Positions 31,496 through 44,119 of a DNA stretch of 64,000 nucleotides are shown here, piece after piece. The position numbers were made by a program, and so were the translations under genes. The stretch lies in NCBI RefSeq assembly GCF_040802235.1, contig NC_133167.1, forward strand, positions 45,816,001 through 45,880,000. Direction: 5' to 3'. The stretch is from Manis javanica. Lineage: Eukaryota > Chordata > Mammalia > Pholidota > Manidae. The first letter of the stretch is position 1; every line of letters begins with the position of its first letter. Under the pieces are notes generated by a model. It was given only the letters and a program-made list of their open reading frames with translations, did no database searches and was not told the DNA's origin.

Positions 31496-32180
31496 GTTAA
31501 CACTATCTTTAATCCCACAGAACACTTGATCAAAGTACCCCCGGCCCACCAAAATAAAAGCAAAAATCTCCCCCTTTTACAGTTTTCTCTAAAGATTGCT
31601 TTTATTGCTGCTTCCTGTAATTATTATAGACAACATTTACATGGGTTTTAAGCATATAAAAATGTTACAGAGATACTGTCAAGACTGAAAGTTAATGTTG
31701 TGACTAACAGAAATACAAATGGAATGATAATTTTCTGGGAGCTGACAGTAGACATGGAACTCCAGGAAATGTTGTTGAAGACTTCATCCCAGTAGCATAA
31801 TAGCATGTTGCATGTCAGCTCCAAATGATCACAGGAAGTAAAAAAGGAGCCAGTAGCCAGGATACAGTTAGGGTAACCATTGAGATGATTCAGAGAGAGG
31901 AAAAGGGAAAAACATTCTGCCTTTATGCTGTGTGCATAGGTCTTCCAGCACATGGTTGTTGAGCTGTGAGAACAGGATGCTAAGAGGAAAGTTATTTGTC
32001 AGGAGAAACATCCTGGCCTGGTTTGCAGCACTTTCCCTAATGTTGAAGTCTAAGCTCATGGTGGAATTTTGAACTGGTTCTCCTGGCTCAAGATTGTACC
32101 CAAAAGTGCCAAGGGGTTGACCACACACAAGGACTTAGGTGGCCTTCCTTGGCTTGGGTGTTGTCTTGGACAAGGGAAAC
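31496..32180. other. Unassigned sequence
   Basis: No retroviral internal sequence (gag, pol, env) is apparent next to the LTR. Minus-strand frames of 86-101 codons have no family resemblance. Confidence 0.45.
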
Positions 32181-32184
32181 ATCC

Positions 32185-32335
32185 CAAGTCTCAATTTCTT
32201 ATTCAAAATGGGCTGATAACATCTACCTCCAACCTCAGATTAGCTGAGAAAAAGTATATAAACCAGTTAGTGTGGTGCCTGATACATGGTCAATGAATGC
32301 TGCTTACTAAATAGTGGCTATTATTATTATTCTGT
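32185..32335 (+). mobile_element. MIR: MIR SINE 3' half
   Basis: TCTCAATTTCTTATTCAAAA, ATGGGCTGATAACATCTACC and GTGGTGCCTGATACATGGTC are MIR core to tail. Confidence 0.75.
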
Positions 32336-33145
32336 CATTTGCCCTTCTAATGAGTCCCCTTGAGGATGGCTTGGCCTCCTTACTTACAACTTCTGCTGCT
32401 TTAAAATAGGGATGAGGCCCTCTGAAACATCCCTTGCATATATACATGCTCCCCAATCTTGCTATTTCAGCTTTTATCAGGTGGGAAGGCTGAGTGCAGC
32501 AAAGTACCAACTCCTGGACATCAAAAGAGCCTGGAGCAAGTTTGACTTGGGCAAGAGTCACAGATGGTGGTGGCCTATTATATTCTCCTCCCTGAGCATC
32601 CCCTACCCAACACCAAACACCTCATAATATGGAAATTCCTTCTGGCTGCCTTTCATTTCTTGGTGAAGGATGGGAGACAGCCAACAGCTGGTATGGAAAG
32701 AAACTGGGACAGACATTGCCTCTGCCGCCTCTTTCCCTTTCTTCCTGCTTGAATGCTTATATGATACCCAGAGCAGAAATTCCAGCCCTGAAAGTGCTGT
32801 GATTCTCAGCCAATGCCAGCAGCCCTCTAAGTCTAGACTCCTTGTTGAAATGAGCCCACTGTTAGTTGGGTTTTCTGGCAGCCAAAACATTTCTGACAGA
32901 TATCCATCCTAACACTTGTCATCACACAAGTTACCTGCATGGGAGTGGACCTTCTACACTGAGCTGGCTTTCACCTCCCCCAGGGCTGTAACCTCCCGGT
33001 CCCTTCTGGACTGCACACTGTGATAACCTTCTAACTTCGCCCTGCCCTGCCCTCAATATTCCCCTAAATTGTAATCTGTATGACTTCCAGAATAATTTCT
33101 AAGCAAAATAAGATTAGTGCCATCCCTGGGTCTCTGCTGTCTATA
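32336..33145. other. Unassigned sequence
   Basis: No gene or confident repeat. Confidence 0.45.
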
Positions 33146-33149
33146 GTCT

Positions 33150-33690
33150 AGAGCCCAGATTCCTCAGCATGATATATTAGCCCCCTTAATCTTGCTCCTT
33201 CCCACCTATTCATCTTCATCCTTACCAAGACCCCCACTACTGCCCAGCCACACAGAACCTACCACAGCTTCCCTGATATGTCATGTGCCTTGTGCCCAGT
33301 CCAGTTGCTTACTTGAGTTCAATGGCTACATGGCTCATGCCCTTCCTCTCATCCCATCCCATCCTCAGTCTCGGAGAACTCCCTTCTCTACTCATATTAA
33401 AAGAATTGGTTAAAGTAGGCTTGTCTAAAGAGACTTCTATGAAGCCTCTCAGTCTCGCTCCCTGTAGAACCTGCAGTCCTCTCCCAGCCCCGCTGGGTCC
33501 TCCACATGCCTATTGGTAGTTCCTCTGGGTTTTTTGCATTTACCTGCCTATTAATCTGTCTCCCACCACACTGAGAGCTTCTAGAGGATGTGAACCAAAA
33601 TCTTACTCATCTTTGTATGTCCTGCGCTGATTGCATTTCCTTGTACATAACAAGAACTGACTAAATGCCTTTGTTGAATGAATTGTCAAA
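33150..33690 (+). mobile_element. L2: L2 LINE 3' end, about 0.5 kb
   Basis: A long, drifted L2 match: pyrimidine-rich ORF2 end with CAGCCACACAGAACCTACC, CACACTGAGAGCTTCTAGAG, GTATGTCCTGCGCTGATTGC and the terminus CTAAATGCCTTTGTTGAATG. Frames within it are not functional. Confidence 0.65.
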
Positions 33691-35220
33691 TAATTTAAAA
33701 ATCACCAGAGCCCAAATCAAGCCCATGTAATAAGTTGTGAGCATTGACTACGGCTAATCCTTTGAAGATGGTAGCAGGCCATTCTCTGGAGGCAGAACAA
33801 AGGTGAATGGGGAGCCTGCTGCCTTACAAGGGCAGGGGCTCAGTGCCCATTTTCAGGGGCCGTAAGGAGAGTCCTGAACTCAGCACACCGAGCAACAATG
33901 AGGGATTAAATACAAGAATGTGCCAGATGAGCCAGAGGCAGGACTGCCCAAGACTGTGGGAACCCAGGTAAATATTTTTTGTGGGACCCTTATCCACATA
34001 ACCAATTTGATTACAAAAATTTATTACTGAACTCATGATCCCATGTGAAGTATGGTCATTTAGTGATGAGGAGTTTGAGTAACAGAGAAGAGGAACTTAA
34101 TGTATTTCTCTATAGTCTAATCAGTGCACTCGAAATTCTTCATGACATCCAGAGACCATCTTTTCCTGCTCAAGTCCAGGAACTGTCTTGTCATGGTGTA
34201 TGTTGTCAAATGTGCAGGTGCTGGCTAATTTTTTATCTTTCACAAGCAAGAGGGAGTAACACTTGCTAGCCATGGGGTTCCTTTCCTAAAACATGCTGTA
34301 GCTGGCAAACTGGGGGATTTGTAATATCTCCTCGAGGGTAGAAGAATTCACAGAAAAAAACTGGTGCCAAGTATTTTTTAACTGAAAAAACAAAAACAAA
34401 AAACAGAAAAACAGGCAAACCCCCTGATTTGTTGATATTTAAAGCTTTCTCCAGGAAGGTACCCTTTTTTTTAATCTTCTTTAGTTCTTCAGGAAACATG
34501 GGTATAAAAACATGTCTACTGAGAGATAGTATGCCTGAAGTTTTATTCTTGAAAGTCTATATTCTTTTTAAAGTTCTCAGCCTGCCTCTATTGACTTAAA
34601 ATGCAATGTGTGTTGAATTTGCTTCGGCTTTGTTTTCTTTTTGAAAGATTCAGCAAATTGCCAGTGTAACCTCACTAACTGGCTTTTTGTGACACTTGTT
34701 CTCAGCAAGGGAATAGAGGTGTTGCTCTTCTATCCACATGCAGTATTAAAAGGGTAAAATAAATACAATTTCCTCTTTATGTACTAACTTAATCATCCAA
34801 CAGGCCTGCCTACAGACTCTATGAGAGCTGTTTCCTTTTGTTTCCTGGATATTGAACTGAACGAGTAAGACGCAATTATACAATAATAAAAGAATTTGAA
34901 GATTAAAACATTTTAATACAGAAAATGAAATAGATTTACCTAAAAACTGTGGTTAGGAAAGAGTGTGTGTATCCTGACTGGTTCACGGCTCACATATATG
35001 TCTTCGTGAGATTTAAGAAAAGGCTCCCTTTCTCGGTGGGAGTCTGGTGCATGGCCCCACTGGCCCCTTCTCCTGGGTGCTCCCATTCCTGGGCAGCCAA
35101 CACTCCATGGTGACCCTGATCCTGACAACGCTCTGTGGTTTCTCCTGGGCAGCTGACCCCAGCCTGGCTTCAGCCCTCTGTCTCTCTCTGAGTGCTGCTG
35201 CTCACAGACTTCACTGAGAA
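33691..35220. other. Unassigned sequence, no gene seen
   Basis: No exon, RNA gene or recognised repeat. Confidence 0.5.
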
Positions 35221-35224
35221 TGCA

Positions 35225-35325
35225 GAGCTTGTGTCCTATTCTCCCTTACATCTCTGAAGCCTGGGACAGAACAGGTACTCAGCAGATAGTGACTGATTGA
35301 ATGAATGAGTAAATTAAAAAATACT
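35225..35325 (+). mobile_element. L2: L2 LINE terminal fragment
   Basis: GAAGCCTGGGACAGAACAGG, TACTCAGCAGATAGTGACTG and ATTGAATGAATGAGTAAATT form the L2 3' terminus with its GAATGA repeats. Confidence 0.75.
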
Positions 35326-37020
35326 TGGTGAAATTAAAAAAAAGTTGAAAGCAGAAGGGCTATGGAAGAAACATAGCTCAATATCCAGTACATTTTGTGT
35401 CACATCCAAATATGAGAAAACTTTTTATTCTTGGGATCAGTTACCCTACCTGGCAATACCCTGCGAAGCAGTGGAATGGTTACACTTAGAAAAGCCTAAC
35501 CTTGAAGGTAATGGCAGATAGTTAGGCATTAATTTCTAAGGGCTTAGAGTACAGAAGTCCAGAAATCAAGGAGACCAGGAGAAGAGGGCTACTTTACTGA
35601 TTTTCATTTTTCATCTTGTGAGTGGGTAGTTTTACGCGTTGAAAAAGTGTAATTTAGGCTTGGCAGCAATCAATTGCAGAACAGCTTTACACTAACATTT
35701 CTATGGAAAAAAAGTTCTAGGAACTTGCTCTTTAGAATTTCTCAAAAGTCAGTGCGGACTCCACATGGAATTCAAAACAAGTCTAGTTGGTATGTGGTTT
35801 TCCTTCCTTTTCTAATTTTATCACCCAAAATTGGGTATCCTGAGATGGAAACAGCAGAAAGAACTTGGCACAGACACTGACAAATTGGCTGTAAACAGGA
35901 GCTGTTAGGAGATAAATCAGATGGCCTCGAGACTCTTGAATTTCTTATTTCTATGACACTACTGAATCTAGTGGCCGGTGCCTACATGTAAAAAGGCCCT
36001 TTTTTGTTCTGGTAAAGAGGCAGCAAATGCTGTCCATCGCAACCAGACGGAGTCCCACTCGCATCTACTGTAAAACCACTTTGCCCCTGAGGCCAGGTGA
36101 GGCCCTCACCGCCAGCCCTGGAGGAGAAGCTGCCCTGATGACTGGCTGCTTAAACAACCTCGCAGAATACGCTCCTGCACATAAAATCGTGATCTGATTT
36201 AAAAGGAGTAAAGTCCTATTAAACAATAACAACAATAAAACCAAAACATGCAGTTTCTTCACAGAAGGACCACAGCTTAACTTTTGGAAACTAAATACAC
36301 ACGTTCATTCAGCTTATGGATCAATGGTCACACAGTGTGTTGAAATAATGACTTTACAAAGCAACCCTGAAATGCCCAAATTTTTCTGAAAAATCAGCTT
36401 ATTCCCCCCTGTGAGGTAGAAGGTACAATTCTATTTGCTTCAAACTGGATACATGTTAAACCAGGTTCCTGAAAAAATGAAATAGCATTAACAAGATTTA
36501 CCCAAGAGCTACCCAAATAGAAAAACGATGTGTACAATGATCTGTTTTGTAGGAACGAGGCTGGATCAAACATCTGTTAGGCTTCCCTCCCCTTCTTCAC
36601 CCCTCCCCGATGGTTAATGACATCTGAAGTGCTTAAGCTTTGCACATTCCTTCGCTAATTAAATTCCTGCAAAGCTGTCTCATGAATCAGGTGCTTTGTG
36701 GAGCAAGAACACAGACCTCGCTTTGGGTGGCTAGTGCCTGCCTCAGCACAGGTAGGAGCTGACTGTACATTCAGCCGGTTCAGGATCCTTTCCAAAAATA
36801 TTTTAAGAATCCCATTTTTCCCAGAGATCTTCCTTTGCTTTTCTACCACCTGCTCTGTCAAAACAAATTTAAAAAAAATAAACATAAGGGTTTAAGTTGT
36901 ATAGATCAGTATTCAAGAATGTGCAAGTACTAATTTACAAGGAGATGGGGAATTGTGGTAACCCAAGGGGAAATGAAGGGACCAGGGAACTGTTTTTTCC
37001 CAAGACAAAGGCCTGGTGCC
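35326..37020. other. Unassigned sequence with possible conserved element
   Basis: No gene. 36580-36720 contains a homeodomain-type CTAATTAAAT and no repeat signature. The rest is featureless. Confidence 0.45.
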
Positions 37021-37024
37021 TCAG

Positions 37025-37170
37025 ATTCATTCACTCATTTCATTCTTTCATTCATTCAACAAATTGAGTATGCATTGAGTGCCTCCTGTATATTCCTTGC
37101 TTTACTGGGCCCTGAAGTTAAGGACAGACTCATGGAGTTTCCATTCTACATCTTAGACCATAGAACCTTT
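37025..37170 (-). mobile_element. L2: L2 LINE 3' end, antisense
   Basis: CATTCATTCAACAAATTGAG, GTGCCTCCTGTATATTCC, TACTGGGCCCTGAAGTTAAG and CATGGAGTTTCCATTCTACA are the reverse L2 3' end in order. Confidence 0.8.
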
Positions 37171-37369
37171 AGTTCAAAACTGGAATGAAGAATGGGATCC
37201 TTCCATGGTGAGGAGGTGATATGGCCATTGAGGATGTGAGGAAGCCACAAAAAGAAGTTCCCAATTAGTGGATACTTTGGGTCATGGACCCTGAACTAGA
37301 TCTGCCTTAATCAAAAATGATTATTAAGCACATACTATGTATTATAGAAATACTGCTAAAAGCTATCTC

Positions 37370-37515
37370 TTATTAAATGTCAACTACACACAAGGCACTG
37401 TCCGCTTGATATGAATTCTCTGAAATCTTTATAACAACTGTTCAAGATAGTAATTTTGCTCTCATTTTCCAGTTCAGAAACTAATTCTTAGAGAAATTGA
37501 GTATCCCAGATCATC
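37370..37515 (-). mobile_element. MIR: MIR SINE, antisense
   Basis: CACAAGGCACTGTCCGCTTG, AATCTTTATAACAACTGTTC and TCATTTTCCAGTTCAGAAAC follow the reverse MIR tail and core. Confidence 0.75.
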
Positions 37516-38190
37516 AGTCCAGCTCATTCCAAAACTCCATATATGTATTTCTTTATCTTTCTGTTTGAAGATAAGGTTGTGGACTACCATAGCTATGAAC
37601 ACAACACAGAGCAATGTTGTCTGTGATACGGGAGTATAAATGTGCAAAGAAGGGGGAGCCTGTTCCAGCATTCAGGGGTGTCTCTGCAGCGGGGATTGGG
37701 TAGGAAGGAATCAAAGCAAGTTCTGGGTCAGGTGTAAAGAAGAAGGAGAAGAACAGTGAAATCATTTCACTGAGTGACAACTAGATAAACAAGGACACAA
37801 AGGCATAATGAGCAGCAGCTGTTCCAAACTTCCTCTACTCTCCTCAAACCCTTTCTCTATGAGGCTCACTCTCTTCTCCTTCACAGAAAAAGCAGACACC
37901 ATCACCTACCTGGAGCAGAAGATTCTGAACACACACCTTTATTGGCACCTGCTCTGTGCTCCTCTTTGCCTCCTATTACTGCACAGGGCCTCTGTCTCAT
38001 TAAGACCAAAGCTCCCACCTGTGTTCTGCGCCCATATAAGTGTGTCTGGTGTGGCTGCACACTTATAACTAGAGGGCTAGATGTATTAGTAGTAGTAGAA
38101 GTAGCCAGCCTGGGAGAGAGTGGCTGCTTTACTCCCTAAGCTTACCACCTATAACCTCATCCAAGCATAACCACCACAAGTCCCTCTGTG
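37516..38190. other. Unassigned sequence
   Basis: No gene. A short TAG/AGT trinucleotide stretch at 38083-38102. Confidence 0.4.
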
Positions 38191-38194
38191 CACA

Positions 38195-38315
38195 GTGTGC
38201 CTCATGCTCCCACGGCTTTGCCAAGTTTTTCTCTTCTGCCTAGAAAACCCTTCTGTCTCCTGTCTACCTTGCTGACTCCTATTTCTTCAAAACTTAGTTC
38301 AGTGGACACAATATA
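38195..38315 (+). mobile_element. L2: L2 LINE fragment
   Basis: CGGCTTTGCCAAGTTTTTCT, TGCCTAGAAAACCCTTCTGT and CTGACTCCTATTTCTTCAAA with ACTTAGTTCAGTG match the L2 segment that normally reads CCTTTGCACATGCTGTTCC onward. Confidence 0.75.
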
Positions 38316-38379
38316 GGAGGTCAGGATTAAGAAAACTTAAAATAATAATAACTAAAATATATGGGTTTATATTATTTTC

Positions 38380-38812
38380 ATATAAAGGGAGTCCAGAGGT
38401 AGGCAGTCCAGAGCTGTGTGGTAGACATAATGATCATTAGGGACTCAGATTCTTTATATTGTTCTTCTCTGCCATCCTTAGTCCTTGGATCCTATTCTCA
38501 AGTTGACCTAATGGTAGCAGGTGGCTGCTGGAGCTCTAGCTAACACAGCCACATTCCAGGTGTGAAAGAAGAAGCAGAAAAATCAAAAAGGACAAATTCT
38601 AGCTGTCTGTACTACCTTTTAAGGAGTCTCCCTTACAAACTGAACAAAATGTCCATCTACATCTCCCTGGTCAGAATTTAGTCACATGATCATTAGGGAG
38701 GCTGAGAAATATAATCTCTCAGCAGAACATATTGCCACACTGAATAAAAACTGGCATTAGATTAATAAGGAATAGAGTAGATATTGGGTAGGTAAATAAC
38801 AGTCTTTGCCTA
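38380..38812 (+). repeat. Mammalian interspersed repeat, family uncertain
   Basis: A sequence I recognise as a dispersed mammalian repeat: AGTCCAGAGGTAGGCAGTCC, CTGCCATCCTTAGTCCTTGG, CTCAAGTTGACCTAATGGTA, CAGGTGGCTGCTGGAGCTCT, AATTTAGTCACATGATCATT, GCACATTGCC-like text near 38730 and ATTGGGTAGGTAAATAACAG. I cannot name the family reliably. It may be an old L1 3' UTR subfamily. No coding capacity. Confidence 0.55.
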
Positions 38813-38814
38813 AT

Positions 38815-39060
38815 GCCCCCTTCTCCAGAATGACTTCCTGAATCACTTTTTTCTTATCCCCCCAGCCAGAAGGTAGACATCCTCAATGTGCCTGCCGCAC
38901 CTTTGGCATACCACTGCACTAATGCACATTCCATCCCGCCGTCGCCTCCCGTCTGCCTGTTTCTCTCCTTCAGTGACTACGAGCTCTGTGTTGACATGCA
39001 CCATCTTCATCATATGTGAATTCCCTAGCCCAGGGCCTGGGAAGTAGTCCCTCAATAATT
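38815..39060 (+). mobile_element. L2: L2 LINE 3' end
   Basis: GTTTCTCTCCTTCAGTGACT, ACGAGCTCTGTGTTGACATG, CCCTAGCCCAGGGCCTGGGA and AGTAGTCCCTCAATAATTGA are the L2 terminal series. Confidence 0.65.
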
Positions 39061-39685
39061 GACCCTATTGTGGCATATCTCAGAGCATCTCCTGTATCAG
39101 GTTTCCACTCTTGTCTTCCTTTTTTGGGAACATTGGTATTTTCACAGAGAAAAAACTAAAAATATCTGGAAGGTTATGCCGAAGTGTTACATGCTACCAC
39201 TGTGATTGGTGCCAGCTTTAAAGGAAGGAGCACATGGTTTTGAAACCAAACCTAAAATAGTGTTGAAATGCTGATTTCAATTTCCACTCGGATAGGTCAT
39301 TTATTCTCTATCTGTTACTAGAGAACACCTTAAAGTGTGGTGGGTGGCAAGGACATTCTTACCAGGCTGCTACAATTGAAAAGGATCCAAACATGAATTT
39401 GAACCAATCTCCTTTTAAATGACATTTCCATTTTTTTCTATTTTTTTTCACAAATGCAAAATCTTAGGGGAAAATAATGAGCTGGATACTAAGAACAAGA
39501 TGGAAATGTGGTCACGTAGCTCAATTGAAGTCACATTTTAATTATACTTATATGTCTGTCTCTGTCTTTTTTGTGGATAGAAGAAATAAAGAGAGAACAT
39601 TTGAAATGAAATATTGAAGGCCAGCACATAAGGAAATCATACTAATGTGACATAAACCTTTAAGAATGGTGGCATGAGATGCCAT
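39061..39685. other. Unassigned AT-rich sequence
   Basis: No gene or recognised repeat. Confidence 0.5.
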
Positions 39686-39689
39686 CTAA

Positions 39690-40010
39690 CACAGCGGTGT
39701 CATCAGTGACTTCCTACCCTTCTTGTCCTCTATGTCCTATCTCTCAAGTCTGTTTCTTCTTGCCATTTCCACTTTCATCAAGCTCGCTCAAGCCCTTAAA
39801 ATGATGATTTTGATGTGATACGGTACCTCCTCACTCTTCCCCCCTCCACCTTCTCCCCATCCTTCCACCCACCCAACCTCCCACTGCATTATACTGGTCC
39901 TTAGCTTCTTATCCCTCTATGAGTGAGAGTTCCCTCAACCCAACCACACTCTAAGTTGTATCTCACACTCTTCCTGTCCCTCCAGGGCCTAGTCCACAGC
40001 TCTGCTCACC
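39690..40010 (+). mobile_element. L2: Possible degenerate L2 relic
   Basis: Pyrimidine-rich text with CAAGCTCGCTCAAGCCCTTA and CTTCCTGTCCCTCCAGGGCC hints at the L2 ORF2 end. Order is poorly preserved. Confidence 0.35.
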
Positions 40011-41745
40011 CTATGGGCCAAGTATTTGCTGACTGATCGACACAGGGATGATGGATCCATTGGGCACAGCAGGCACGTAGGGCCCCCAAAACTACAGAAC
40101 TGTGAATTGGTTTCACTTCCATTTCTTTTAAAATCAGAAGAAAAAAACTGAATGCAATAGTAATAGTGAACATATACTAACAAATCCAGCCTGGATTGTA
40201 GTCATTTCTCTACCAACACAGTCATAAAAATATAATTTTTAACATTTTTTAATGCAGGAAGGGGCGCATGAAGGCAAATGTGCCTGAAACTCCTGAAAGT
40301 CCTCATTGAGGCCCCGGACTAATCTTTCAGAGCCTATGTAAATAAAAGGAAAAGTATGCACAAACAAATTATGTTTGTGATTCTTATTTTTGATGTGTGT
40401 TTACCTTTGAACTCTCTCCGTTACTCAGATTCTTATGCTGGTCCAGTGCTGATCACTAGTCCCAGAGCTGTGAAGGTTTCTTCCTGGATCTGATAAATCG
40501 TTGTATATGGAATGTTACATGTTACTGTGTTATTTTGTTCACACAATCGCCTCTTTGATGGCTCAGGAAGAGGTGGAAGAAACTTCTCATGGTATCTGTA
40601 AAATACACACCTCCTTCAGTCTGTGTACGTAGACATAAGGTCCCTTTCCAGTTTCTAAAACTCTGATTTCTGTGTCAGGACCAAGTGAAATGTGTTTTAG
40701 CCAGCTCTTGGGTAAACACAGAAACGTAATCTTTCCTCTCTAAAAGTCGAGCCTCCTTCACACACTGCGTCTGTGTGTGTAATGTTTATTTAAGCATGCA
40801 AGGATTAGGACCTGAAACTGGTTCTCAAAGTCCTGGCGGGTGTTTTTCTTAAAGCATCTAAGTCTAAGGATTTGAGAATTTACACTATTTTTAATCTTCA
40901 TGGATAATTTTTCCTTCCAGGTAATTTATATTCAACTTGAGTTTGAAATTAAGGAAATAAGAACTGTGCTGTCTTTTCTCTTTTTTTTTGCGGGGTGGGG
41001 AGGAGGATAGGGTCGTGCTTCAAGATATTATCAAAAGAACTGACACTGACATTATCTTGCAATTAGGAGTTTCATTTCTTTTTACCTAAACATAATTATC
41101 TCTAATCCAAATAAAATCCTGAAGATGAATTGACCTTTTTATTGGCACCATAAATTATAATCAAAACCATCAATTGCTGCTTTATTCAATTAATTAATTT
41201 GTTTTTCTGTCAAAATGTCACCTGCCCCTTTCTAACTTTAGAGCCAATCTGCATATTTTTAAGCTACATGTAGTTATCTAAGTGGTCCGTTTTGTATCTT
41301 CACAAACCCTCTATGATTTACTTTTCTATTCTTGGAGTTTTCCTTCTCATGGTCCTAGAATTAACCATGAGAATGATTTTGAAATATTAGCTTATCTTGT
41401 CCAGTGCTTTTGAGTGGTGCATGCCCCACAGATACTCATCTGAAATGAAGAGATGCCCCTACGGACTCTGACGGTCGGAGATCCCAGTTCCATGGCTCTC
41501 CTCAATGGTGTCTTGTTTCAACTGCCCCTGTCATGAAGAAGGGCTCTCTCTCCCTTAAGCTCAGCCAAGAATCTCTCGTTTTCCTCCTCACTGATTTCTT
41601 TGACTTTTTCCTCTGAAAACATGCAGAATAATATCTCAGTATCTTCCTAAGTAAATTCTTCTTAAACTGGAAGTCCAAGGGAAGTCATGCTTTAGCTTCC
41701 CTTTCTGTAGCCCAGTCTCTTGTCCTACTGGACCCATTTTCTACC
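40011..41745. other. Unassigned sequence with possible conserved element
   Basis: No gene. 41040-41290 is an AT-rich, repeat-free stretch with several homeodomain-type cores (CAATTAATTAATTTG near 41188). Confidence 0.45.
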
Positions 41746-41749
41746 TTTA

Positions 41750-42110
41750 AAAAATGCTTAAGTGGTGTATAGCCATAAAAAGGAATGAAATGTTGATACA
41801 TGCCACCACATAGATGAACCCCAAAAACATTATGCTAAGAGAAAGAGGCCACAAAAGCTCACATATTGTATGAGTCTATTTATGTGAAACATCCAGAAGA
41901 GGTAAATCCATACAGACAGGGACTGGAGGCATGGGAGAATGGAGAGTGATTGCTTATGGGTTTTCTTCTGGGGCTTTGAAACTGTTACAGAATCAGAGAG
42001 TGGTGTTGGTTGCATGTACCAAGTATGTACTAAATGCTACTGAACTGTGTACTTTAAAATGGTCAAAATGATCAATTTCATATTATGCATATTGTACCAC
42101 ACACACAGAA
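41750..42110 (+). mobile_element. L1M: L1 3' end with 3' UTR, sense
   Basis: ATAGCCATAAAAAGGAATGA, CATAGATGAACCCCAAAAAC, ATTATGCTAAGAGAAAGAGG, TCACATATTGTATGAGTCTA, GAGAATGGAGAGTGATTGCT, ATACTAA-type text near 42030 and GTGTACTTTAAAATGGTCAA are the ORF2 end and 3' UTR of an L1MB/MC-like element. 5' truncated. Confidence 0.88.
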
Positions 42111-42289
42111 ATGCTTAAACTGTTCTCTGAAGACCTTCATTTTTATTTGTAACCCCTTTTTAGGGAGGTGATTAAGATGATAGAGTCTTAAAGGCCTGAC
42201 TGGGAAGTGCAATACAAAGACTGCCTATCAGGTGACCAGAGATCACATTCAATGGGTAGAAGACATGACTAAGTGGAAGGCACTGGATT

Positions 42290-42430
42290 TCATTCATTCA
42301 TCAACAAATATTTGTTCAGCAAATGCTATGTGACATGTTTTGTGTATCACACTCTAGGGGCTGGAGATAGAGCAGTGTGGATGTATTAGACATGGCCTTG
42401 GCCCTCATGGAGTTTGTAGTCCTGTTAGAC
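42290..42430 (-). mobile_element. L2: L2 LINE 3' end, antisense
   Basis: TTCATTCATTCATCAACAAA, AATGCTATGTGACATGTTTT, GGGGCTGGAGATAGAGCAGT and GGCCCTCATGGAGTTTGTAG are the reverse L2 3' end. Confidence 0.85.
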
Positions 42431-42689
42431 CTTTTCATGATTATGACAGTAAAGTCAATTTACTCTCTGACCTTCATTTGACAAAAAAAAGGGGTGATAA
42501 TAATATTTCACCATATTTACCCTTTATAACCCACAGAGTTATTGCAAGGATCGAATGAAATAATGCATGTGAACACAATTTTGCTTTATAAAGCATTATA
42601 TAAAATATTAGACATTAATATTATAGTAATCTAGTCTAATGTTGACTTTTTTATAGCAGCACTGTATTTTCAGTGAGTTATGAAACTGG

Positions 42690-42850
42690 TTGTCTCTTTA
42701 TATCATTTACTGGGGCTGGGGGAACTGTTTTCCTATTACAGATGTAATATATATCTATTGTAGGAAATGCAGCAATCCCAGAAACGTGCATTTTAATAAC
42801 TGATATCCTCCCCCAAGATACAGCCACTGCTAGCATTTTAGTGTATGTCC
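42690..42850. mobile_element. Possible old L1/HAL1-like relic
   Basis: TTACAGATGTAATATATATC with TGTAGGAAATGCAGCAATCC and a later CCACTGCTAGCATTTTAGTG resembles a motif series seen in old L1-type repeats. Weak. Confidence 0.35.
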
Positions 42851-42859
42851 TTAGGTGGC

Positions 42860-43040
42860 AATAGATCATTGGATTAAGAGCAAGGATGCTGCTGGAGATG
42901 AGTTTTATCACTAACTGCTCAACTTTAGGGGAGGTCTCTCACATCTCTAAGCCTCCATTTCTTCTGTAAAGAGGAGGAAATAATAGTAGCTACCTCCCAA
43001 TTATGAGGATTAAATGAGGTACTCAATATCACTTCACAAG
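42860..43040 (+). mobile_element. MIR: MIR SINE
   Basis: CATTGGATTAAGAGCAAGGA, AACTGCTCAACTTTAGGGGA, TCTAAGCCTCCATTTCTTCT and TATGAGGATTAAATGAGGTA span MIR head to core and 3' part. Confidence 0.85.
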
Positions 43041-44115
43041 GTATGTAATATATTATACACACACATGCATACATACACACATATTTATAACTCATGTAAG
43101 TCACATACACATAAATACAAAATTTTCTGTTTGCTTATTAGTGAGGCAGCAAGAAACACATCTATCTCAGTTAGCACCTTAGCTCATTAAGTAACTACTT
43201 AAATGAGTCTCCCAAGTGGAACCTTCCTTGAAATAAAAATATTTAGTCTCTTCAAAGAGTAGAAGATATTCTAATCTGTGTACAGAAGTTGCCAAATTTT
43301 GTGCTGTTTATTATTCTTTGTGTGTAGTAGGGCAAAACAATTCATATTTTAACAGATGGACCTCTGAGCTCCTTTTAGACAGAATGGTTGTTGTGTAGCA
43401 AAACTTGTTGGTATGCATATAAGATGACCCCTTTAAGGTAGAGTATGACAGGACAGTGAAACAAGCCATCCAAACAAACCTCATGAGAAATTAACTGGAA
43501 TGGGGGAAGGACAGAGGGGAGGAGTCCAGAGAGGAAAATACAGCAGGGGCAGATAGAAAGGAAAACAGGCATCAAGCAGGATTCTGGGTTCTGATAAAAC
43601 ACTGTAAATGAGAAATTTCCAGGGCTGGGTTAACCAAGTGATGTCTAAGAACCTGAATTCCTAACATTCTAGGTTTATGTGTGTGTTGCTGAAATGTGTG
43701 CACCATCAGCTACACCAAAACTTCAATGCATCTTTTGTGCTTGTAAATACCTTGGGTCTGTGGATTTGGGCACATCAAGGAAAAGGACTGAGCTTTGCCC
43801 TCTGTACTACCTGTTTGTCGAGACTACTTGGTAAATGTCTACTCAAACTTAAAACCTCCTCTGGTAGGCTTAACTCCTTCAGGCAGACTTCGTCCATGTA
43901 ACTTAACTAATGTAAAATAGATTATAGATGATAGATAGATAGATAATAAACAGATATGATACCTATTGTGGTAGATTTCAAATGGTGTTTGTGCTTATAA
44001 CTGCTTTCTGCCTTCTCAGTGCAATTCTGGAGGGTGGAGGACTTTCATCTTGTGTGCCCAATGCTGGCAGAGTGCCACAGTGCCACAGTGCTAGGCAGTT
44101 TTATGTGGCGGCAAG
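43041..44115. other. Unassigned sequence
   Basis: No gene. A short (GATA) stretch near 43933-43945. Confidence 0.45.
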
Positions 44116-44119
44116 TGAA

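Noticed and set aside
31496..32180. Retroviral internal region downstream of the LTR
   Set aside because: No gag, protease, pol or env motifs, no primer-binding site and no second LTR are visible.
33955..34010. Resemblance to a MER5A fragment (GTAAATATTTTTTGTGGGACC)
   Set aside because: Neither end of the element nor the flanking consensus can be seen. The match is too short.
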